Origin: Nocardia sienata NBRC 100364
GTDB taxonomy: Bacteria; Actinomycetota; Actinomycetes; Mycobacteriales; Mycobacteriaceae
Length of the DNA stretch: 64,000 nt
Assembly (NCBI RefSeq): GCF_001613205.1
Contig: NZ_BDBX01000038.1
Coordinates: 62,001-126,000, forward strand
Direction of reading: 5' to 3'
The translations under genes were made by a program, and so were the position numbers. This document shows, one piece after another, positions 43,613 through 51,904 of this stretch. Every line of letters begins with the position of its first letter. Position 1 is the first letter of the stretch. The notes beneath the pieces are model-generated. The model did no database searches and had not been told where the DNA came from. It saw nothing but the letters and a program-made list of their open reading frames with translations.

Positions 43613-46231
43613 TCACTCCTCCGGCCGGGACACGATTTCGATGTACCCGTCCGTCCCGTTCACCCGGATCCGCTGCCCGTCCCGGATCAGCCGGGTGGCA
43701 TCCTCCACACCTACCACGGCGGGCAGGCCGTACTCGCGGGCGATCACCGCACCGTGGGTCATCAGTCCGCCCACCTCCGTCACCAGGCCCGTGATCGCGA
43801 CGAACAGGGGAGTCCAGCTCGGATCGGTATAGGCGGTGACCAGGATATCGCCCGGTTCCAGATCGGCCTGGGCCATATCCTGGACGACGCGGGCGCGTCC
43901 TTCGACGGTCCCGGTGGAGACCGGCATACCGGGTAGCGCACCGTCCGGTAGATCCGCGCGCCGGTACGCACCGGTGACGGTCTCGCCGTCGGAGGTGAGT
44001 ACGCGGGGCGGCGTAAGGGCGCCGTACGAGCGGAAGGCGTCCCTGCGTTCGTGGACGAGTTCCGCGCTCGCCCGGTGCGTGCGCACGACCTCGCGGAGCT
44101 CTTCGAATGTCAGGAAGAAGATATCGTCGGGCTCGCGCAGCACCCGGGCCCGTACGAGACGCTCGGCCTCACGTGACAGGGCTTGTTTGTAGACCCAGTA
44201 ACGGCTGACCATGCCGTATTTCGGATACTCCCGGTATCCGGAGAAGACGCGGACCCGGTCGATCATCCGCGCGGTCTCCGCGGCCTTCCGGTCCCCGTCC
44301 GGTAGCGCGCGCAGCCGTTCCAGTAGTTCCTCCGCTCTCCGTTCGGCCTGGAACCGGCCGTCCTCGAAGCGTCGTGTGCCGGCGCCCGGTGCGAAACTCC
44401 TGATGTTGTTGACGATCGTCGGTACGAGTGCGGCGGGATGTTCGCTCCAGCGCGGCCGCGTGATATCGATTTCGCCGGCACACCGCATTCCGTACCGGTC
44501 GAGGTAGGCGTCGATGGCCGCGCGTGCCGTATCACCGCCCGGCAGCCGGGCCAGCTCGTCCAGGAAACCGCGCCCTTGGGCACCCGTGTCCTCGATATGG
44601 CGCAGGAAGGCCACCACCTCCGGGTGCGGCCGGATCACATCGGCGACATCGAGCAGCGCCAGGCCCATTTCCGCGGTGACATTGTGCGGAACCGATTGCG
44701 TGAGAGTGTCGGCCGCGTTCTTCTCGCCCAGCCATTCCTGCAGCCGATCGTTGAGCCACCAGGTGGCCTCCATCCCCGCCTTGATCACCTGCTGACTGCG
44801 CGGATGGAACAGCACCCGGCGCAGCTCCTGGATATCGGCCAGAACGAAGTCGACCAGCTCCGGCCCGGATTTGCTCCCAATAGCGCGTTTCAGCGTTTCC
44901 AGGGATGCCTCGCTGTCCGCGATCAGCTCGGCGACCACGGCCGGATCGGCCTCGATCAGGTCGGGGCCGGCGCCGGACAGCGGACCGCCGGGTCCTTCGT
45001 CCGGCCCCGGCCGGAGGAAGTCGTCCCGTTCGAGGACGGTCCGCAGCGCGTCCCCGGTCAGCGGATCGGATCTGCTGAAACCCTCGACCATGGCCGCGCG
45101 GGTCGCCGGCGTCGCCAGCCCCCGGGTGGCATCGACGAACAACCGGCCGCCCGCGTGCCGCATGGGCGCCGGGCTCGTCAGCTGCCATACGGAGATCCCC
45201 AGCGGTTTCATGGGGTCGGTCATCATCTGCTGATGGCCGACGGAGATGTATATGTGGTTCTCGTCGTCGTCGGCCTCGGGAATCGGGAACAGTGCGGTGA
45301 GCGGCCGGCTCTGTACGATGCGGAACTCGCCGTCCACCAGGCACCATTCGATGTCCTGCGGTCTGTCGAAATGCGCCTCGATGCGCCGGCCCAGTCGTTC
45401 GAGGCGCACGATCTGCGCCTCGGTGAGCACCGGCAGATTCTGCCGTTCGGGCTCGATCTCCTCGACGCGCGTGCCGCCCTCCGGTGCGGCCTGGACGGCG
45501 ACCCGTTTCGTGGCCACCGTCTCGGAGACGACTTCGCCGCCGCGCACCGTGTAGACATCCGGGTTCACCAGACCGGAAACCAGGGCTTCGCCGAGGCCGA
45601 AGCCGGCATCCACGGAAACAACCTTCCGGTTGGACGTGACGGGGTCCGCGGTGACCAGGATGCCGGCCGCCTGCGGGAACACCATCCGCTGCACGACCAC
45701 CCCCATCCGCACCTTCCGCTGGTCGAAGCCGTTGCGCAGGCGGTAGGTGACGGCTCGCTCGGTGAACAGCGATCCCCAGCACCGGCTGACGTGCCGCAGT
45801 ATCGCCTCCGGTCCCACGACGTTCAGGAAGGTGTCCTGCTGCCCAGCGAACGACGCGGTCGGCAGATCCTCGGCCGTCGCGCTGGATCGGACGGCACAGG
45901 GCTGGTGCGGCCCGAGCCGGGCGAGTGCGCCGGTGATCGCCGCCGCCACCTCGCTGGGTACAGCGCATTCTTCGATTTCCGCGCGGATCTCCGCGCTCAG
46001 TACCCGGATCGACTCCCGGTCGTCCGGCTCGAGCTGCGACAACCGATCGATCCGGTCGTCGATCGCCGGCACTTCGGCAACGACCCGCTGGAAGGCGGCC
46101 GTCGTCACGCAGAAGCCCTCCGGTACCGCGATGCCTTCGATCCGCGACAACTCGCCGAGGTTCGCGCCCTTGCCGCCGACGGTCGCGAGCTGCGTCCGGT
46201 CGATCTCCTCGAAGCCCAGCACATAACTCAT
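43613..46231 (-). CDS. rph: Rifamycin (rifampin) phosphotransferase
   Basis: About 872 residues, the length and order of Rph: an ATP-binding region (VGGKGANLGEL, CAVRSSATAEDLPTASFAGQ), a rifamycin-binding region, and a C-terminal swivelling domain with the phosphorylated His in GGLMTHGAVIAREYGLPAVV. Long stretches match Listeria Rph from memory, such as REYPKYGMVSRY and TAYTDPSWTP. It inactivates rifamycins by phosphorylating the ansa chain, using ATP to give AMP and Pi. The ATG at 46231 is the family start. I found no rifamycin-associated palindrome upstream. Confidence 0.93.
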   Translation of the reverse strand: MSYVLGFEEIDRTQLATVGGKGANLGELSRIEGIAVPEGFCVTTAAFQRVVAEVPAIDDRIDRLSQLEPDDRESIRVLSAEIRAEIEECAVPSEVAAAITGALARLGPHQPCAVRSSATAEDLPTASFAGQQDTFLNVVGPEAILRHVSRCWGSLFTERAVTYRLRNGFDQRKVRMGVVVQRMVFPQAAGILVTADPVTSNRKVVSVDAGFGLGEALVSGLVNPDVYTVRGGEVVSETVATKRVAVQAAPEGGTRVEEIEPERQNLPVLTEAQIVRLERLGRRIEAHFDRPQDIEWCLVDGEFRIVQSRPLTALFPIPEADDDENHIYISVGHQQMMTDPMKPLGISVWQLTSPAPMRHAGGRLFVDATRGLATPATRAAMVEGFSRSDPLTGDALRTVLERDDFLRPGPDEGPGGPLSGAGPDLIEADPAVVAELIADSEASLETLKRAIGSKSGPELVDFVLADIQELRRVLFHPRSQQVIKAGMEATWWLNDRLQEWLGEKNAADTLTQSVPHNVTAEMGLALLDVADVIRPHPEVVAFLRHIEDTGAQGRGFLDELARLPGGDTARAAIDAYLDRYGMRCAGEIDITRPRWSEHPAALVPTIVNNIRSFAPGAGTRRFEDGRFQAERRAEELLERLRALPDGDRKAAETARMIDRVRVFSGYREYPKYGMVSRYWVYKQALSREAERLVRARVLREPDDIFFLTFEELREVVRTHRASAELVHERRDAFRSYGALTPPRVLTSDGETVTGAYRRADLPDGALPGMPVSTGTVEGRARVVQDMAQADLEPGDILVTAYTDPSWTPLFVAITGLVTEVGGLMTHGAVIAREYGLPAVVGVEDATRLIRDGQRIRVNGTDGYIEIVSRPEE

Positions 46232-46511
46232 CCGCCGCTCCTCACCTGGTGGTTTCCGCATCAGTGGGCGATTATGGACCACAATTCGGCGTCTCATGAG
46301 GGCCGCGGATCGTGTATAACGTAGAAGGGGGATGGGGGAAGCGGCGCGACGCGCCGGGCAGGTCTGCGCCGGTCGGCCGCGATCTATCCGAATTCCTGGA
46401 GCAGCTGTTGTGGTCAACGGCCCGTCAACTCTTCCGCCACCGCGGTCACGGCGCCCAGGCCGGCGGCGACAAGCGGATGTGCGCGTCCCCCGCGTCGTGT
46501 GGCGGCGGTGA

Positions 46512-46736
46512 TCGCGCGGGTCGGTCGCGTCGTCCCTACCCGTCGTCGCGGCGCTGGCCGGTCTACTCGTGCTCGGCGAATCGCTCTCGGTCCCTCGGTG
46601 GTTCGCGATCGCGTGCATCTGTGCGGCTACAGGGGTTGCGGTCGGCTCCACGGACCCGGCCGGGAACACAGGTACCGACGCGTCGGCTCCGGGTGCCCGC
46701 AGCGCCGCGCTGGACGGGAGTCAGCCGCGGTGGTAG
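46512..46736 (+). pseudogene. 3' relic of an EamA/DMT-family transporter
   Basis: A 74-codon frame opened by a TGA at 46509-46511 begins SLPVVAALAGLLVLGESLSV and PRWFAIACICAATGVAV, the last two helices of an EamA transporter, then a polar tail. No start or upstream helices are found in this frame, and the other frames before it do not continue the match cleanly. It is likely a decayed gene whose end overlaps the convergent DUF5313 gene by 16 bases. Confidence 0.62.
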
Positions 46737-47098
46737 CGCATTTCGTAGCTCGCCCGCTCCTCGGCGGCGCGGCGGTGCCGGTTCGGGTCGGCCAGTACGG
46801 GATCGAGGCCGTGCTTGACCAGGATGTGCCGCCGGTGCACATACACCAGGGCGACCGCGAAGAAGGCCAGCGGAAGGAACACCAGCACGGCCATCGAGAA
46901 TCCCATCCACCACGGTCCCGGCACCAGCGCGAACAGGCACAAGAACGGGATCGGGGGTAGCAGGAAGCGCTGGAGATATCGCCGCGTGGCGCCCGGGCCG
47001 GTCTGGTCACGCAGCACCCACTGCCGCATCGAGGGCGGCAAGGTCTCGCCGAAGAGATAGCGGATGCGCTGTGCCGGTGCGGGGGTCTGGTCTGTCAC
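46721..47098 (-). CDS. DUF5313 membrane protein
   Basis: About 125 residues. IRYLFGETLPPSMRQWVLRD is followed by two membrane helices (about 45-62 and 66-85) and a basic tail with HRRHILVKHGLDPV. The family is restricted to mycolic-acid actinobacteria and has no known function. The GTG at 47098 is chosen because a perfect AGGAGG lies five bases before it; an ATG at 47161 would instead overlap the MarR stop. It is downstream of the MarR gene and probably co-transcribed. Confidence 0.8.
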   Translation of the reverse strand: MTDQTPAPAQRIRYLFGETLPPSMRQWVLRDQTGPGATRRYLQRFLLPPIPFLCLFALVPGPWWMGFSMAVLVFLPLAFFAVALVYVHRRHILVKHGLDPVLADPNRHRRAAEERASYEMRYHRG

Positions 47099-47157
47099 GG
47101 GGCCCTCCTGTCGACGGTCCGGAAGCCGCGGTTCGCCGCGGCGGTTCGTGGGGGCGT

Positions 47158-47628
47158 TCATGATTCGTTGTCCGGGTACGCGAGTGCCGCCCGGCGGGCC
47201 GCCTCGTTGACGCGGCCGAGTACTTCCCGCAACTCCTCGAGATCGTCGAGTTCCACGCCGAGCCGGTCGACGACGGCGAGCGGAATCCGTTCGGCCTCGC
47301 GGCGTAGCGCGCGCCCCGCGTCGGTGAGGTCGACGACCAGGGTGCGCTCATCGCGCGGATCGCGCCGCCGGGTCACCAGGCCGGCGCCTTCGAGGCGTTT
47401 GAGCAGTGGGGACAGCGTGGGGGAGTCGAGCTGGATCGCCTCGGCGATGGCCTTCACCGACATCGGCGCCTCGCCCCAGAGCGCCAACATGACGAGGTAC
47501 TGCGGGTGGGTCAATCCCAGCGGTTCCAGCAGTGGCCTGTACACGGCGAGCACGGAGCGGTTCGCCACGGCCAGCGCGAAACACACCTGCCGCTCCAGGC
47601 GCAGTGGATCGTCGATTTCCGTGGTCAA
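47158..47628 (-). CDS. MarR-family regulator, OhrR-like
   Basis: A 156-residue winged-helix regulator. Cys16 in LERQVCFALAVANR is at the place of the peroxide-reactive cysteine of OhrR. The HTH is MSVKAIAEAIQLDSPTLSPL and the wing is TRRRDPRDERTLVVDL. It starts at a TTG (47628) with GGAGG four bases upstream. No ohr gene is adjacent, so the target may be its own promoter and the following DUF5313 gene. An AT-rich inverted repeat lies 49 bp upstream. Confidence 0.85.
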   Translation of the reverse strand: MTTEIDDPLRLERQVCFALAVANRSVLAVYRPLLEPLGLTHPQYLVMLALWGEAPMSVKAIAEAIQLDSPTLSPLLKRLEGAGLVTRRRDPRDERTLVVDLTDAGRALRREAERIPLAVVDRLGVELDDLEELREVLGRVNEAARRAALAYPDNES

Positions 47629-47676
47629 CGCGCCTCCATTCGATCGGACACCCCTGTGGGCTCGAATGTAGTCCGT

Positions 47677-47700
47677 TAATAGTTAATGCGCCAACTATTA
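47677..47700. promoter_or_regulatory. Inverted repeat upstream of the MarR gene, likely operator
   Basis: TAATAGTT-N8-AACTATTA is a perfect AT-rich dyad 49 bp before the MarR-family start. MarR/OhrR operators are AT-rich inverted repeats of this size, which supports autoregulation. Confidence 0.65.
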
Positions 47701-47763
47701 GCGTGTAATGCGAATCATGGTTCCGGCCGGGCGCGGAGTGCACCACGGTACTGGAGTTTCGCG

Positions 47764-47794
47764 ACATGCTGTCGTAATCTTTACGACAGTATGT
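47764..47794. promoter_or_regulatory. Dyad upstream of the NTF2-like gene
   Basis: Arms 47764-47777 and 47781-47794 (ACATGCTGTCGTAA against TTACGACAGTATGT) pair over 14 bp with a single mismatch around a 3-base centre. A TATAAA-like box follows at 47797. The site is about 55 bp before the ATG at 47849 and may be the operator of that gene. Confidence 0.62.
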
Positions 47795-47848
47795 TGTATA
47801 AACCCTGTGGCGGTGCCGGCGGCGTCGTGTATGGAGAGGGCTTTTCCC

Positions 47849-48316
47849 ATGAACGCGCTCAGTGATCGCGCCGAGCTCATCGAACTCCTGAGCCGGTATG
47901 CCGATATTGCGGACCTGAAAGAGTTCACCGAGTTGCCGCGCCGCGTGTTCACCGACCCGGTCACGGTCGACTTCGAGTCCGTGTCCGGCATTCCACCGAC
48001 GATCGTGCCGCTCGGTGACTACCTCGAGATCCTCCGCGCCTCTTTCGCGTCTTTCGTGGCGACCCACCATGCGATCACCGGCCATGTCGTCGAGATCGAC
48101 GGCGACCGCGCGACGATCCACGCGCACGTTCGTGCCGAACACTGGCTCCCGAGCGAGATCGCGAACGGTGGGCCCGACCGGTGGCTGGTGGTCGGCTGCT
48201 ACGACAACGCGGCGGTCCGCACGGCGGACGGCTGGCGCCTCACCCGGGTGAAGCTCACCGCGGCCCACCAGGAGAACGCGCATCTGGCTGCCGTGGCCAC
48301 CGGACAGGGGCGGTAG
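47849..48316 (+). CDS. NTF2-like (SnoaL-type) protein
   Basis: About 155 residues with a cone-like NTF2 fold: ELIELLSRYADIADLKEF, the pair VATHHAITGHVVEIDGD, and WLVVGCYDNAAVRTADGW. Such proteins bind or isomerise small hydrophobic molecules; the substrate is unknown. The ATG at 47849 follows GGAGAGGG. A clear dyad lies just upstream. It is convergent with the TetR gene. Confidence 0.83.
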   Translation: MNALSDRAELIELLSRYADIADLKEFTELPRRVFTDPVTVDFESVSGIPPTIVPLGDYLEILRASFASFVATHHAITGHVVEIDGDRATIHAHVRAEHWLPSEIANGGPDRWLVVGCYDNAAVRTADGWRLTRVKLTAAHQENAHLAAVATGQGR

Positions 48317-48356
48317 GGCGTGTCGCCCGAAGCGCGGAGCCGGGTGACGATCGCCT

Positions 48357-48977
48357 TCAGTGCGGCCCGGCCGCGGATGGGTCGCCGGAGTGGTCCGGCA
48401 GGAGGCGGGCCGCGAGTGATCGTGCCGTGGCGGTGAGTGTGGCCGTGTCCAATCCGGTCCTGCTCATGAACACGATCCCTTGTTGCGCGGCCAGGAGGGC
48501 CCGCGCCAGTGCGATCGGATCCGCTCCGGCCGGCAGGTCGCCCTCGCGTTGGGCGCGGGCGACACAGTCGCCGATCAGCGCGGTGGACGTCTCGTAGGTG
48601 CGGTGGGCGTGGGCGAGGACTTCCGGATCGGCGTTGCCGAGTTCGCAGGTGCTGTTGGCCATCAGGCAGCCACGCTGTGTACCGGCGCCGGTCGGGTTGT
48701 CGATCGGTGCCTCGAGGAGCATGCGTAGTGCGTCCACGGCCCGTGGAGCCTCGGCAAGGGCTTTCCGGAGATGGCCATGGTTGTCGTCGGTGTAGCTGTG
48801 CAGCGCCCGGAGGAAGAGCTGACGCTTGTCGCCGAACGCTGCATAGAGGCTGCCCTTGCCCAGGCCGCTGACCCGCATCAGGTCTTCCAGTGAGGTCGCG
48901 GCGTAACCGGCGTCCCAGAACTGCTCCCGGACGGCGTCCAGTACCTGCTTCTCGTCGAACGCGCGCGGACGTGCCAT
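48357..48977 (-). CDS. TetR-family transcriptional regulator
   Basis: About 206 residues. The DNA-binding part (residues 1-55) reads MARPRAFDEKQVLDAVREQF, then SLEDLMRVSGLGKGSLYAAF. The ligand domain has RGCLMANSTCELG, typical of the AcrR-like subgroup with TetR_C_16-type ends. It is divergent from the short-chain dehydrogenase, with a dyad between their starts, so it probably represses that gene. Confidence 0.88.
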   Translation of the reverse strand: MARPRAFDEKQVLDAVREQFWDAGYAATSLEDLMRVSGLGKGSLYAAFGDKRQLFLRALHSYTDDNHGHLRKALAEAPRAVDALRMLLEAPIDNPTGAGTQRGCLMANSTCELGNADPEVLAHAHRTYETSTALIGDCVARAQREGDLPAGADPIALARALLAAQQGIVFMSRTGLDTATLTATARSLAARLLPDHSGDPSAAGPH

Positions 48978-48997
48978 GCGAACCAGAATACGGATTC

Positions 48998-49041
48998 TTG
49001 ACTGCATGGTCCAAAAATGCAATTGTGGACCGCGTAGTCAA
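48998..49041. promoter_or_regulatory. Dyad between TetR and dehydrogenase genes, likely operator
   Basis: Arms TTGACTGCATGGTCCA (48998-49013) and TGGACCGCGTAGTCAA (49026-49041) are reverse complements at 13 of 16 positions, with a 12-bp AT-rich spacer. The site is between the two divergent starts and suits a TetR-type dimer pair. Confidence 0.65.
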
Positions 49042-49075
49042 TAACTTAGTCGCACCCCAGGGAAGTGGGAAGCAC

Positions 49076-49822
49076 ATGGGAAAGCTGGACAACAAGGTGG
49101 CGATCGTGACCGGCGGATCGCGGGGAGTGGGGGCGGCGTCGGCGCTGGCGCTGGCCGACGAAGGAGCCGACGTCGCGATCAGCTACTCGTCCTCGGCGGA
49201 TCAGGCCGAGGCCGTGGTCGCCGACCTGGAGGCAAAAGGGGTCCGCGCCGCGGCCTTCCAGGCCGACCAATCGGACGCGGCGCAGGCGGCGGGCCTGATC
49301 CGCAGTGTGGTCCAGCAGTTCGGGAAGCTGGACATTCTGGTCAACAACGCGGGCGTCACCGTCGCCGGCCCGATCGACAGCGAGCTCGTCGACGAGTCCG
49401 CCTTGGACCGCCAGCTCGCCATCAACTACACCAGTGTGGTGGCCGCGATCCGGGCGGCGTTCCCGCTGATGCCCGATGGCGGGCGGATCGTGAGTATCAG
49501 CTCGGGTGTGGGAACGCGGGTGGGTTTTACCGGGATGACCGACTACGCGGGTACCAAATCGGCCCTCGAGGGCTACAGCCGCGGCGCGGCCCGCGATCTG
49601 GCCCACCGGGGCATCACGGTCAACGTCATCCAGCCCGGGTTCATCGACACCGAGATGAACCCCGCCGACGGCCCGGCCGCATCCGTATTCCTTCCGACAA
49701 CGGCGATGGGGCGGTACGGCAGGCCGGAGGAGATCGCCGCAGGCGTTGTCTTCCTCGCCAGTCCGGAGGCCTCTTACGTCACCGGCGCAGTGCTGAGGAT
49801 CGACGGCGGATACGGCGCATAG
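49076..49822 (+). CDS. Short-chain dehydrogenase/reductase (FabG-like)
   Basis: A classical SDR of 248 residues. The cofactor motif is TGGSRGVGAASALA; NNAGVTVAGP follows; the catalytic Ser, Tyr and Lys are in ISSGVGT and DYAGTKSALEG; the C-terminus is VTGAVLRIDGGYGA. It probably reduces a carbonyl with NADPH. GGAAG lies upstream of the ATG. Together with the divergent TetR gene it forms a common inducible detoxification pair. Confidence 0.9.
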   Translation: MGKLDNKVAIVTGGSRGVGAASALALADEGADVAISYSSSADQAEAVVADLEAKGVRAAAFQADQSDAAQAAGLIRSVVQQFGKLDILVNNAGVTVAGPIDSELVDESALDRQLAINYTSVVAAIRAAFPLMPDGGRIVSISSGVGTRVGFTGMTDYAGTKSALEGYSRGAARDLAHRGITVNVIQPGFIDTEMNPADGPAASVFLPTTAMGRYGRPEEIAAGVVFLASPEASYVTGAVLRIDGGYGA

Positions 49823-49941
49823 CGCGACCGCGCAGCCGACGGCGGGTGGACACGGTCCATTACAGCCACATACTTCCCGGGAAGCGGCGTGTGATCGGGT
49901 GCACGGCTCGGCGGTTCGACGGGGTGGGGAAGGATGATCGG

Positions 49942-50574
49942 ATGCCGCGGATTCGGGGAAGCAGTATCGAGGAGCACCACGAGATGGTGTGGGCCGACCT
50001 CGCCGAGGCGCTGCGGCAGCTCCTGCTCGAATACGAATACGACGCGATCAAAATGGGCCATATCGCGGCCCGGGCCGGGCTCGCCCGCAACACGCTGTAC
50101 AACTACGCGAGCGATAAGAGCACGCTGGTCCTGGCGCTGACCCGGCGTGCGAGCCGGCCCATGCTGGACCGGGTGACCGCGATCGCCGCGCGGTCCGGCG
50201 ATCCGGCCGTGCAGCGGCTGGGAGAGATCATCGAGGCGGTCCTGGAGGCGTCCACGGACCAGGCCATGCAGTTGATGTTCCGGCCGGGTTCGGGCCCGTT
50301 GGTCGACGAGGTACCCAAGGGCCCGGACGGCCCGTTCCACGCGATCATCGTGGAGGTGGAGAACGTCGTCCGAGACGGCGTGGCCAGCGGTGAGTTCCGC
50401 GATATCGGCGAGGTGTCCCTCGTGGTGGAGCTGCTGACCGGTGTCATGCGCGCCGGCGCCGAACGACTGGGACGGGACCCGGCCGGCTACCCGGCCACGG
50501 TCCGCGCGGCCCGGGAGATCATCCTGGCGTCACTGACCCGCCACCCGGAACAGGGGCCGACCACCGGCGGTTAG
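49942..50574 (+). CDS. TetR-family transcriptional regulator
   Basis: About 210 residues. The HTH region is EYEYDAIKMGHIAARAGLAR with NTLYNYASDKSTLVLAL. The C-terminal domain has QLMFRPGSGPLVDEVPKG. I chose the ATG at 49942 because GGAAGGA lies just before it. It precedes an SDR gene on the same strand by 223 bp, which may be its target. Confidence 0.85.
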   Translation: MPRIRGSSIEEHHEMVWADLAEALRQLLLEYEYDAIKMGHIAARAGLARNTLYNYASDKSTLVLALTRRASRPMLDRVTAIAARSGDPAVQRLGEIIEAVLEASTDQAMQLMFRPGSGPLVDEVPKGPDGPFHAIIVEVENVVRDGVASGEFRDIGEVSLVVELLTGVMRAGAERLGRDPAGYPATVRAAREIILASLTRHPEQGPTTGG

Positions 50575-50797
50575 CGGGTGCCGCTGCGGGCCCGGCGCGA
50601 TCCGGGAAACATCTCACGAAGCGCCTGGGACCGGCCCGCGCGGGATGTCGGCACCATATCCCGCGGCGGGGCGTCCGGTCACGATTCGGCGCCGGGGCGC
50701 GCAGACCCCGGCGTCGGGATAACAGCACGCTCACAGGCGCTGGAATCGGCGGTGGAACCCTTCCGGAACCGGACCGGCCGGTCTAACCTTCAACGTC

Positions 50798-51682
50798 ATG
50801 ACCGCCTTCACCGGAAAGGTCGTACTCATCACCGGCGGCGCCCGCGGTATCGGCGCGGAGCTCGCCCGGCGGCTGCGGGCGCGCGGCGCGCGGCTGGTGC
50901 TCACCGATATCGATGCGCCCCCGCTGCGGGAGCTCGCCGTGGAACTGGGCGGCGACGAGTACGTCGTGGCGGTCACCGCCGATGTGTGCGATCTCGCGGC
51001 GATGGAGGACGCCGTCGCACAGGGAGTCGAAAGGTTCGGCGGAATCGATATCGTCGTGGCCAATGCCGGTATCGGCAGCTACGGATCGGTTCTGGCGGTG
51101 GACCCGGCCGCCTTCCGCCGGGTGATCGACGTGAACCTCGTCGGATGCTTCAATAGCGTGCGCGCCGCCCTGCCCGCGGTCATCGAACGTCGCGGCTACG
51201 TGCTGTTCGTATCCTCCGTCGCCGCCTATGTGGCGATGCCGGGGCTGGCGGGTTACTCCGCGACGAAGGCCGGAGTCGAACAGTTCGCCAACGCGGTGCG
51301 CGCGGAGGTCGGCTACCGTGGCGTCGCGGTCGGGTCGGCGCATATGTTGTGGATCGACACCGCGCTGGTGCGGGAAACGTTCATCGATCTGCCGGCGGCC
51401 GCGCGGGCACTCGCCTCGTTACCGGCCCTGTTCCAGAAAACCGTCACGGTGCGGGAGTGCGCCGCCGCCTTCGAACGGGGCATCGAGCGGCGTGCCGAGC
51501 GGATCAATGTGCCCGGCTGGGCGGGCGCGCTGCGCTGGCTGAAACCGGTGCTGCAGACCCCACTGGTCGAGCGATTCGTCGGCACCGCCACCCGGACCTG
51601 GCTGCCCGAGATGGACGCGGAGGTGAGCGAGCTCGGTCGTTCGCTGAGCGCCCGCACCCAGGCGCTCAGCGTGGACAAATAG
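50798..51682 (+). CDS. Short-chain dehydrogenase/reductase
   Basis: A 294-residue SDR. The cofactor loop is TGGARGIGAELARRL with an acidic residue after the second strand (LVLTDIDAPP), which suggests NAD(H). The catalytic motif is YSATKAGVEQFANAV, with Ser in FVSSVAAY. A longer C-terminus (residues 230-294) resembles SDRs that act on larger lipophilic substrates. Substrate unknown. Confidence 0.88.
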   Translation: MTAFTGKVVLITGGARGIGAELARRLRARGARLVLTDIDAPPLRELAVELGGDEYVVAVTADVCDLAAMEDAVAQGVERFGGIDIVVANAGIGSYGSVLAVDPAAFRRVIDVNLVGCFNSVRAALPAVIERRGYVLFVSSVAAYVAMPGLAGYSATKAGVEQFANAVRAEVGYRGVAVGSAHMLWIDTALVRETFIDLPAAARALASLPALFQKTVTVRECAAAFERGIERRAERINVPGWAGALRWLKPVLQTPLVERFVGTATRTWLPEMDAEVSELGRSLSARTQALSVDK

Positions 51683-51904
51683 GGCAGACGGCGACGTCGG
51701 TCTGTCATGCCGAGCGTGTGGCGTCGTGGCGTCACCCCGGCAGCCGGACGCCGTCGCGGAAGATCCTCCGGTAGGTCCGTCGTAGCCGCGGGGCGGGGCC
51801 TGGACAACACCTTTCGAGCTTTCCTCGGAACTACCGGCGTGCTGTACCTCGCCGGTCTCCGGACGCGTGGCCGGATCGAAGAAGAAGAACATTCCGTGGG
51901 GTTG

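Noticed and set aside
44438..46324. A 628-codon plus-strand frame opposite rph
   Set aside because: No recognisable domain; it is a shadow of rph, which matches the known enzyme over its whole length.
46232..46511. A rifamycin-associated palindrome before rph
   Set aside because: I could not find a strong GC-rich dyad of the expected kind in this stretch.
49846..49941. An upstream extension of the TetR gene at 49942
   Set aside because: The ribosome site GGAAGGA just before 49942 and the normal TetR N-terminus favour the shorter form.
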